DNA of 64,000 bases from Thraustochytrium sp. TN22. Lineage: Eukaryota; Sar; Bigyra; Thraustochytrida; Thraustochytriidae. The notes beneath the pieces are model-generated. The model worked only from the letters and a program-made list of their open reading frames with translations. It had not been told where the DNA came from and searched no databases. The stretch is from NCBI GenBank assembly GCA_013306675.1, contig JABLUY010000063.1:1-64000 (forward strand), written 5' to 3'. Of this stretch, positions 1-8,131 are shown piece after piece. Numbering within the stretch: position 1 is the stretch's first letter; the number at the start of each line of letters is the position of its first letter. Position numbers and translations under genes: made by a program.

Positions 1-407
1 GGGACCCCCGCGTGGTAGGCGGATACGAGTAAGCATAGAGGTGTGATTGGGATAGGGCTGCCTGTCAAGAGGCAATCAAGCACGATGTCGACCCAGGGCG
101 AGGGCTCCGTGAGCCCGTGCCACGGCGGCCACGGCGGCCACGGCGACCGAGGCGGGCTGGGCTGGGCTGGCTGCCTTTGGGCTGCCGGCGCAGCTGGCAC
201 GCTCCAGAACAACTGAGAAGGCTCTAGCTAGATAGCTAGCTAGCCTCGCGGCATGGCAGCTCGGATGCGATGCCAGACGTTTGCGTTGCGTTGCCAAGGT
301 TGGACAGTGTCGGGAAGCGTGCACGCGGGTCGTTCGCAACTTGAAGGCAGGCCAAGGCCCGGCAGTAGGTCGCCGAGGTTGCTGACGCGCTCGGCCACGG
401 TGGCGGG

Positions 408-529
408 TCAGTCAGTCAATCCAATGTAAAGTCTGTCTGTCTGTCTCCAGCAAGCTGGCGAGACAATCAGTCAGTCAATCCAATGTAAAGTCTGTCTGTC
501 TGTCTCCAGCAAGCTGGCGAGACAATCAG
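408..529. repeat. 59-bp direct tandem duplication
   Basis: Two head-to-tail copies with a 59-bp period, 408-466 and 467-525, identical as far as I can read, and the match runs on to 529. Each unit contains a short (GTCT)n run. Perfect identity suggests a recent duplication. Confidence 0.92.
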
Positions 530-1082
530 CCGTCCCTCTTTCGGCGCGCGCGAGCCGAGATGGGAGCCGAAGGGGGAGGAGCACCGAGAGAGAGAGTTCG
601 CGCAACCAATCAAGAAGCGAGCATGCATACCTGCGAAGTTTCGCCCCTTGAGGGGCGGCCAGTGGCCCACGGGACGCTCGAGCCGTGAGCCCGTGCGTTC
701 GAAGGAAACGCAAGCTAAAACACCAAAGGAAGCAAAGCAGACCACCCCCCTCGGCTTCGCAGCTCACGCAGAAGATGGTCCCCGGTAGAGCCAGAGGTGA
801 GCCATGCAACGCGAGGCGGCAACCGACGGCCCCGGCCTTGCCTGCAGTGTTGCACGCATGTTCTGAGAGAGAGTGGGCCGCCCGTTGACTCGCCCTGCAG
901 AGCGCCGTAGGCGCCTTTTATGGGTGCAGCCCGCGTTGCCTGGCTGTTGGCGCTTTTGGGCTCGCTCGCTCGGCCGCGTCGGTCGCAAGCCAAGCCGAGC
1001 AAGCTACCTTATCACGTGTGCGCGGTTGCCGCTGGCCGGCCGAACCTGCATCCCTGTCTCTGTAGCTAGCTAGCAAACTCTC

Positions 1083-1107
1083 TAGAGCTCTCTACTAGAG
1101 AGCTCTA
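1083..1107. repeat. Perfect 12-bp inverted repeat, 1-nt centre
   Basis: Arms 1083-1094 and 1096-1107 are exact reverse complements (TAGAGCTCTCTA / TAGAGAGCTCTA) around a single C. It lies in a CTAG/GAGA-rich patch at about 1060-1130 and could extrude as a hairpin. No gene is assigned to it. Confidence 0.9.
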
Positions 1108-2221
1108 CTAGCTAGAGAGAGAGAGAGGAGCTCGTGCTAAGTTAGAGTCGAAAACCCAATGTCTGCAAGGCCTGAGCCCGTCGCTCGCTCGCAGCTACCT
1201 TAGCGTCGGCTCAGGCTGTATGAATAGTCCGACGTCCTCAATATCATGCAATCTCGCTCGCCGGGGAGCGGCGGCTGGAGGTGAGGTAAACGAGAGTGCG
1301 CCGCGTCTTGGAGAGGATTGATCTTTACCCCTCGCTTGAGCTTGCTCGCTCGCTCGCTAGGCTAGCTAGCTCTTTCGCCGCCGCCGCCGCTGCGTTGGTG
1401 AGGCGGGCTGGCTCGCTGACGCGACCGAGGCTTGGTCGCGATTTCCGTGCTGCGTTGCAATGCGTTGCGAGCGTGAGAGGCTGCTAGGCGGCCCTCCGTG
1501 CCCGGACCGTCCGGATGTCGATCAGTAGCATCTCGCTTCCAGGTCGCCCCACACAGTGGTCGGGCACACAGCGCACAGGGCAGCCACACAGGGCAGGACT
1601 ACTGCGGGTGCCCAGTGGCTGCAGCACGTGGCACCTCACACACAACAATGCTGGACCGCAAAGCTGCAGCTCACGGACGGACGCGAACTGCCTTCCGAGG
1701 CAAGTCCCAAGCGGGCCGGCGCCGTCACGGTCGCGTACATCGGCCAGCCGGCCCGGGCCTGCCGTGGCGGCCATGGCCAGTGCGTGCAGTGGCGGTGGCG
1801 GCAGGCTGCGGCCACCGCACAGCCGCACGGAGTCGAAGGCCGACCAACGCCCGCTGGAAGGCACGACGTCACGGTGCAGGCGTGCTGGCGGATGGCTTGC
1901 TTGGCTCATCAGGCGGCTGGCTGTCGCTACGGCGTGCGCCAACTTGGTCGCCCTTGGAGCCGACGCCACGGCGGCGTTGTGGTTGGTGGACGATTCAGAG
2001 CGAAGCGAGCGATGGCTTTGTCGCGCCCCAGCGAGGACATGCTGGGCGAGATCACCACCGGTTTTGCTTCTTCTTGCGACCACGAAGGCGCTGCGCGGCG
2101 GGGGACTGTCGAGGCGGCACGGAAGGCTTCGTGTCGAGGCGACTTGGAGATGACTTGCGATGCGTGATGAAGGAAGACGCAGCGAGCCACGCGAAGCGAC
2201 GCATTGCGACGTTTTACGTGA

Positions 2222-2312
2222 CACGAGACGAGACGCGAAGCGAAGCGACGCGACGAGACGTGGCGAGGCGACACGAGACGAGTCGAGACGAGACGAGACG
2301 AGACGAGACGAG
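2222..2312. repeat. (GAGAC)n pentanucleotide microsatellite
   Basis: A degenerate then perfect run of GAGAC units, perfect at about 2284-2311. It creates spurious Asp/Glu/Thr/Arg-rich frames. The complementary tract lies at 36579-36626. Confidence 0.9.
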
Positions 2313-2509
2313 GCAACGCGAGGCATCGATTCAGCTGTGCGCGGCGCCTCGCGGGCCGGCCGGACGCGAGCCGCGCGGCCCTGCTGCAGGTGCCTCCAGC
2401 ACGATTGCTCCAAGCTCCGATCGTCGGCTCGGCCGGAATCGAAACGTCGCCTTTTTTCGGTGTGCGGCTCAAGTCTTACAGTTAGTTTGTTTGAGAAAGA
2501 CACGGCTAA

Positions 2510-2580
2510 GAGCTCGTCGAGCTTTCGACGAGAGCTCGTCGAGCTTTCGACGTCGGCGAGAGCTTGCCGAGCTCTCGACC
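2510..2580. repeat. Imperfect tandem repeat of a self-complementary unit
   Basis: Three imperfect copies of GAGCTCGTCGAGCTTTCGAC begin near 2510, 2532 and 2560. Each contains a GAGCTCG/CGAGC palindromic core, so single strands could fold into stem-loops. Confidence 0.75.
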
Positions 2581-3824
2581 GTGACTGTGAGGCGCTGCGC
2601 GGCACTGTGCACTGCAGTGTTGCGTGCCACGTAGTGATCGTACCTGCAGCAGTGGCAGCATGAGAGCATGCACCTACTACTAGTAGGCCTAGCGAACGGG
2701 CACTGGGTGAGTAAAGACAGACGCCAGTGACAGTGCGAGTGGCCCTGTTCCGAGTCGAAGATCGGATGAGGTTGTGAACGCCGACCTGGAGAGAACGAAC
2801 GAACGATCGCCGGCATCGGTAACAACGGGAACAAGCCTGACGGGGGGGACTCCGGGTCCTCGTGCTGGCTGGGCCAGCACGCCGCGTAGTGGGCCTCTCC
2901 CAGAGCTAGCCAGAGCGAGAGAGACGGGCGCAATCAACGCGACGGGCGCGATCAATCAGCCGCCGGCCGGCTTGCCCGGCCGGCTCGTTCGGTCTTTTGA
3001 GTTGAGAAAGCGCGAAATGCCGCGCAGCCTGATCAGGCAGGGCTGACTCGAACAGGTTCAACAGCCTGAGGCGTTCGGATTCGCTTGGCTGCTTGAAATG
3101 GGACGGGCTTCGCTCGAAGCTCGATGCTCGACGCTCGACGCCGCCCGAGACCTGGCCGCTCGCTCGTGCGTTGCTTGTGCTCAGAAAGACCTCTCCGAGT
3201 CGCAGAGTGTGGCTGAATTCGCTCAACGCTGCGCTTGCAAGGGCGCCGGCCCGGTTGTGGACTTGGACTCGAGTTTCTCTGCCAACTTCAAGGAATCATG
3301 CCTGCCCGGCTGCTTCGATACAAGCACGCGCCAACACGGCAGAACTTGAAGATAGTCTATACGTGGAGTAGGGGTATGATCTTCCGCCACTGGCGCTGTG
3401 GTCCCCTGGCGCCGGCCAGAGGGCCACGGAAGGTGCGGACCCTCGGCAAGGCCAGCCCGCGCCCTCTCTAGCATCAGAGGCCAGCGCAGGGGCAGTGGCA
3501 AAGCCTGGCAGCGATGCTTCCGCGGCCGGCCCCACTGCCCCAGAGCGTGCGTGCGCTCTGGATCTTGCCTCAGGCTGTGTTCAATCCGGCTGTTTGGTTG
3601 GACTCGAGGCTGCTCGCGGATCCTGGCTCCTTCTTTCCCGCGCGCGTACCCACCCAAGCCGCCTTGCCGATGTATCTTCGCCTCCGGCAAGATCAAAGTC
3701 CAAACCCGAGAGCCCCGAAGGAAAGCGAGCTCACCCGCGCGCGCCGCGCCGCCCCTCTCGCTCGGCGGACCCCGGCCCGCTCGGCGGCGCCGTCACTGCC
3801 GTAGCGGCCTTGCCCACCTGCGCC

Positions 3825-4835
3825 ATGCGATCGGCATCGCTCATCGCCATGGCCATGGCCATGGTGGCCATGGCCATGCCGACCGTGGCAGAGGAGGCCG
3901 AGTTCTCCATGGAGGAGTTTGCGGCCGGCAGGCCGTACTACGGCGGCTGCGGCTTCAAGTGCCCGGCGCACTCCAAGAAGAAGAAGAACATGGAGTAAGT
4001 GAAGCCGCGTGTGAAGGCTGCAGGCGGGCGCGGCTGGGGCTGGCTGCCAGTGGGGAAAAGCGTTAGGTAGGATCCTGGCCGGCTGACAGACGAGGACCCG
4101 CGCAGGTGCTGCAACTCGATCTACGGCTGCAAGTGCGACGAGGGCTACCGCCGCAACGCGCACAAGGGCATCTGCGTCGAGCGCAAGCCGACGCCGGAGC
4201 CGACGCCGGAGCCGGGCAAGCCCAACTGCCTCAAGCGCAAGTGCGAGACGTACTGCTACGGCGACAAGGGGTACTCGAACGCCGGCGGCCGCATTACCGA
4301 CCCGGACTACGAGGAGGACGAGGAGCCGGATGAAGATGACCAGGGCGACGCCGCCGACGATGGCGAGGTGGCGGACCGCTATGGCGTCATCATGCTCCAG
4401 GACGAGGAGGAGGAATCCTTCTCGCTGCGCGCCTCGATTCAGAACGCCCTGACCGAGGACAAGAAGGGCGGCTCCGGCTATGGTTCCGGTTACGGCTACG
4501 AGTGCCCGGGCTACATCTGCGAGCGCGGCACCAAGCCCAAGTACAAGCACAAGTGCCCGGCGAGCCAGAAGGACTGCAAGTGCTCCTGCAAGGACGGCGT
4601 GTACAAGGGCAAGTACACCGGCTGCGAGTGCCCGCCCATCACCGACCCTCCCGCCAAGCCCTGCGGTCACGAGATCAACTGCCCTGGCAAGCAGTACCCG
4701 AAGCGCAACAGCAACGGCGAATGCTACTGCAAGTGCGGTCGCGGCATGGAGAAGACCAAGGACGGCTGCAAGCCCAAGGAGTGCATCAAGAAGTGCCAGT
4801 GCCTCAAGCGCGAGGAGACTGAGGTCTATCACTAA
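3825..4835 (+). CDS. Secreted Cys-rich (EGF-like) protein, copy 1, two exons
   Basis: Spliced gene: exon 1 is 3825-3994, the intron 3995-4105 has a GTAAGT donor and a CGCAG acceptor, and exon 2 is 4106-4835, giving 299 residues. Unspliced, the frame stops within the donor. The splice is phase 2 and joins ...KKKKNME to CCNSIYGCKC. Residues 1-22 form a signal peptide of alternating Met-Ala. The mature protein has an EGF-like Cys cluster (about 50-85), a Pro-Thr-Glu linker, an acidic middle and a second Cys-rich block after an ECPGYICERG motif. It is probably secreted or cell-surface; the function is unknown. The next gene is a clear tandem paralogue with the intron at the same place, which strongly supports the model. 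Confidence 0.88.
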
Positions 4836-5523
4836 CTTAGAGGTGTTAGCAAGCAAGCAAGCATCGTGCCTGCACGCCTCCGCCGCCACTGGCCTGGCCC
4901 TCGTCGCTGCGCGCGCCTTGCGATACTTTTCGCGCGCGTCGCGACGCAACAAGATCTCCGCAACCAACTAACGTACAAAGAAGACAACGTCCCTATCTCT
5001 GACATGAGTTCAAGTTGCTGGCGGCGGGCGAGACGCCGCGCAGGTCCTTTGTTGCTGCGAAAATTTTCACCAGGGGTCCACCAGGGCGTGCGTGCTGTGC
5101 GACCCTGGCCAGCGGTGACGGCTGGCCGGCGGACTTGGACTCGGAGGGAGTCGGAAAAGGCGAAGAGGACGCAAACTTGAAGAGCTGCGCGAGAGAGAGT
5201 CGGAAGAGACACACCGCCGCCACCGCGCGAGGAGCCGAGGACCCACCTCCAGGCTGCAGCGCAGCAGCTGAGCCGCGTCTTGCGGCGAGCGGGGGGCCTT
5301 GTGTCACTTTTGGAGACATGGATCTTCCTTCACGCGTCCGCTGCGCGCAGCAACACACGCACGGCGTCGCACGCAAGCCCACGAGCACGCAAGGACGCCC
5401 TGCGAGTTACCGTCGTCGCCGCCGTGAGGCGAAGTTGCTTCCCGGCCTGTGCAGAGGCAGAGGCCAACTCCGAGCCTGGCTCGCCAGCCGCGCATCAAGC
5501 TCAACCCATCCGGAAGGCAGCCT

Positions 5524-5547
5524 AGGCCTAGCTAGCTAGCTAGGCCT
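5524..5547. repeat. 24-bp perfect palindrome
   Basis: AGGCCTAGCTAG followed directly by CTAGCTAGGCCT, fully self-complementary over 24 bp and about 375 bp upstream of the second Cys-rich gene. Similar CTAG clusters lie near 224-244, 1066-1118, 6226-6253 and 57409-57428. Confidence 0.92.
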
Positions 5548-5864
5548 GCCTGGCCTGGGCCTGGCAAGCGGCCCGAGGTCGTCCGCCACGCAGCCCGAGC
5601 CTAGCCTGAAACCTGCGCGGCTTTGGCAGGCAGCCCGCCGCCACCCGCTTGCTGCCGGCAAGCGACACGCGAACCTGGATCTTTGGGGACGCGCGACGGG
5701 TGTCCGAGGCCGAGGACCCGCGCGATCCTGGCCGGCGCCGCGCAGCACGGCCAGCCCGGGCCGCGCGCGCGTCCACACAGCCTGAGCAGGCAGCAAACCG
5801 CAAACAGCCCCGACCCGAGGCAAGGACCCGCCCGCGCCGGCGTGCCCGCCCGCCCGCTCGCTCC

Positions 5865-5897
5865 CTCGCTTGCTCGCTCGCTCGCTCGCTCGCTCGC
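5865..5897 (+). repeat. (GCTC)n microsatellite in 5' leader
   Basis: An uninterrupted GCTC/CTCG run ending about 25 bp upstream of the ATG at 5921. Similar tracts (either strand) lie just upstream of the starts at 12616 and 35775. Confidence 0.85.
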
Positions 5898-5920
5898 GCG
5901 CGCGCCCGCCGCCCAGCACG

Positions 5921-7022
5921 ATGCGCGCCTGGCTCGCATTGGCCATGGCCATGGCCATGGCCATGGCGATGCCGGCGACCGCCACGGAGGAGTTCTCGCT
6001 GCAGGAGGTCTGGGGCAGCTCGACGTGCGGCTTCAAGTGCCCGGCGCACTCCAAGAAGAAGAAGAACATGGAGTAAGTAGAGGAGCGGCCGCCTGCCTGG
6101 CGGCCGCCAGGCGGGCTGACGAGTCGGCCCAGCGGAGGTGCTCGAGCCGCCCAGCCCCGGCCGCAGGCGCTGGCTCGCGCTCTGGCCTTGTCCGGTAGGC
6201 AGAGGCTAGTGAGGGCGAGACCCGTAGGCAGAGGCTAGCTCTAGCTCTACTAGTGAGGCCGAGAGATGGGGATGATGACTAACTCATGTATCACTGCACA
6301 GGTGCTGCAACTCGATCTACGGCTGCAAGTGCGACGATGGCTACCGCCGCAACGCGCAAAAGGGCGTCTGCGTGGAGCGCAAGCCAACGCCTGAGCCGAC
6401 GCCCGAGCCGGGCAAGCCCTCGTGCATTAAGCGCAAGTGCGAGACGTACTGCTACGGTGATAAGGGCTACGCGAACGCCGGCGGCCGCATTGCCGACGCC
6501 GAGTACGAGGAGGACTCCGAGGCGGACGACGACGACCAGGGTGATGCCGCCGAGGGCGCCGAAACCGACCGCTACGGTGTCATTCTTCTTCAGGACGCCG
6601 CTCTGCTCGAGGACGAGGAGAGCTCCTCCGTGTCGCTCCGCGCTTCCATCCAGAACGCGCTCACCGGCGGCTCCGAGTCCACGCTCTCCGAGGAGTGCCC
6701 GGGCTACATTTGCGAGCGCGGCACCAAGCCCAAGTATCCCAAGAAGTGCCCGGCCAGCCAGAAGGACTGCAAGTGCGTCTGCAAGGATGGTGTCTACAAG
6801 GGCAAGTATGCCGGCTGCGAGTGCCCGCCCGTCACTGATCCCCCCGTCAAGCGCTGCAGCAAGAAGGACATTGACTGCCCGGGCAAGCAGTACCCGAAGC
6901 GCAACAGCGACGGCGACTGCTACTGCAAGTGCGGCCGCGGCATGGAGAAGGCCGACGGCACCTGCGTGCCCAAGGAGTGCGTCAAGACGTGCACCTGCCT
7001 TGCGTACGAGACCGTCGCCTAA
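5921..7022 (+). CDS. Secreted Cys-rich (EGF-like) protein, copy 2, two exons
   Basis: Tandem paralogue of the gene at 3825. Exon 1 is 5921-6072, the intron 6073-6301 has a GTAAGT donor, a CTAAC branch-site-like motif about 25 bp before the end and a CACAG acceptor, and exon 2 is 6302-7022, giving 290 residues. The intron phase and site match copy 1, although the intron is twice as long. A (Met-Ala)n signal peptide comes first, then a Cys-rich motif (CGFKCPAHSKKKK into CCNSIYGCKC), a PTPEPTPEP linker, an acidic segment, and a second Cys-rich half with ECPGYICERG and PGKQYPKRNS motifs. Sequence divergence is greatest in the acidic linker. It is probably an extracellular structural or adhesive protein; the function is not recognised. 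Confidence 0.88.
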
Positions 7023-7051
7023 GACTTGGCCTCGCCACAATCAACCCACAC

Positions 7052-7103
7052 AAGAGCAACGCGCTCCGGCGCCTTGCAAGAGCAACGCGCTCCAGCGCCT
7101 TGC
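7052..7103. repeat. 26-bp tandem repeat in 3' UTR of copy 2
   Basis: Two 26-bp units (7052-7077 and 7078-7103) differing at one position, directly after the copy 2 stop codon. Confidence 0.85.
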
Positions 7104-7161
7104 GTCTCAAAGTCTCTGTCATAATGCAATGCAATGCAGCAGTTTTCTTTATGTCCGCTGA

Positions 7162-7274
7162 CAAGGCCCAAGGCACCTGCATGCCCGAGGAGTGCGTCGT
7201 GTCCAGTGAGTGCGCCGTCGCCGGAGACTTGGCCTCACCACAATGATCAATCACAACTAACACGAGAGCAACGC
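7162..7274 (+). pseudogene. Duplicated 3'-terminal fragment of Cys-rich gene
   Basis: This stretch aligns with the last codons plus 3' flank of the gene ending at 7022. GGCACCTGC.TGCCC.AGGAGTGCGTC and later GACTTGGCCTC.CCACAAT recur, the second straddling the former stop position. Substitutions have removed the equivalent stop codon and several Cys residues. It has no start or signal peptide, so it is a relic of a partial duplication, not a gene. Confidence 0.75.
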
Positions 7275-8007
7275 CTCCTGCTGTCAATGAGCCACTGCCT
7301 AGGTCACAGGCGGTCAAATGCGTCCTCCGTTCTTCCAACACACCAACGGCATGCGCATTCCTACCTTCCGACTTGGCGAAACTGTGCTGTAATGCTGCAC
7401 GCGCGCGATACAACAGAAGCCTTCTGCGGCGGCAAGCCGGGCAAGGCCATAAGGCAGGTCAGGTCTGCCGATGCCAGGCGGGCAAACGCGGCGTTCGCTC
7501 GCTGCTGCGCACGGCGCCGCCGCTCGCTCGCTGGCTAGCTGGAGAGATTGCTCAAGAGATCGCTCAAGACTTGGCCCGCCACGGCGAGCTGCATCCGCGC
7601 GTGCGGCGTTGGCACGATGAAGCGCGACGAGGCCGCCGCGGCGCCGTCCGCCGCCCGGGCGGGGCCCGCTGCCGCACTACGGTCGCGATCGACCTGGCGA
7701 AGGACAAAAGCCTGAGCCTGAGCCGCGGCCTGCCAGCCGCCTCAGTTCAAGTTGAAGCCAGAGCCTTGCCGCCTCTGCCAGAAGCTCGCGGCCCGCGGCG
7801 GCGCCTTGCTGGTGGTGGCTGCTGCTTGCTTGTTTGCATGCTTGTTTGCTTGCTTGAATGCTTGCTTGCTTGCCTGCTTGCTTGCTTGCTTGCTTGAGCG
7901 CCAACCGTGCCAGTGCTTGCAGCCTTGCAGTGTAAGGCGAAGAAGCGGCGGTCCAGCTCGCACGTGCGACACGAGGGCAGCAGAGGCGCAACGCAGGCGC
8001 GGGACGG

Positions 8008-8039
<32 letters not shown>

Positions 8040-8131
8040 GCAGCGGCGGCGGCGGCGGCGGCAGCGGCAGCGGCGGCGGCGACGACGACGACGACGGGGC
8101 GGCGGCGGCCGCCGAGACAGTTGGCGCCGCC
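7275..8131. other. Upstream region of ALG8-like gene
   Basis: No supported gene. It has a (TTGC)n tract at about 7826-7896 and a (GGC)n tract at about 8006-8080 before the chosen ATG. The frame is open upstream to 7907 but encodes only poly-Gly/Asp/Ala there, so I treat it as leader. Confidence 0.55.

Larger units (their letters stand above)
1..3824. other. Gene-poor region with simple repeats
   Basis: I see no coding region I can support in this 3.8-kb stretch. The open frames overlap each other on both strands, are Arg/Ala/Ser-rich and show no recognisable domain, as expected by chance in GC-rich DNA. It holds a 59-bp tandem duplication, CTAG-rich palindromes, a GAGAC pentanucleotide tract and a Ser/Arg-coding tandem repeat, listed separately. 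The last few hundred bases presumably contain the promoter of the Cys-rich gene starting at 3825. A gene with several small exons cannot be excluded by eye. Confidence 0.5.
4836..5920. other. Spacer between Cys-rich paralogues
   Basis: No supported gene. It contains a 24-bp perfect palindrome (5524-5547) and a (GCTC)n tract at about 5865-5897, just upstream of the next start codon. It presumably holds the 3' UTR of copy 1 and the promoter of copy 2. Confidence 0.55.

Noticed and set aside
408-529. CRISPR-like array
   Set aside because: Only two units joined directly with no spacers.
1484-2634. Long open frames on both strands (over 370 codons each)
   Set aside because: They overlap one another, depend on the GAGAC repeat and GC bias, and show no domain or plausible composition.
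3693-4967. Minus-strand 424-codon frame opposite the first Cys-rich gene
   Set aside because: Leu/Ala/Val-rich complement of the Cys/Lys/Glu-rich gene; the plus strand has a signal peptide, intron and paralogue.
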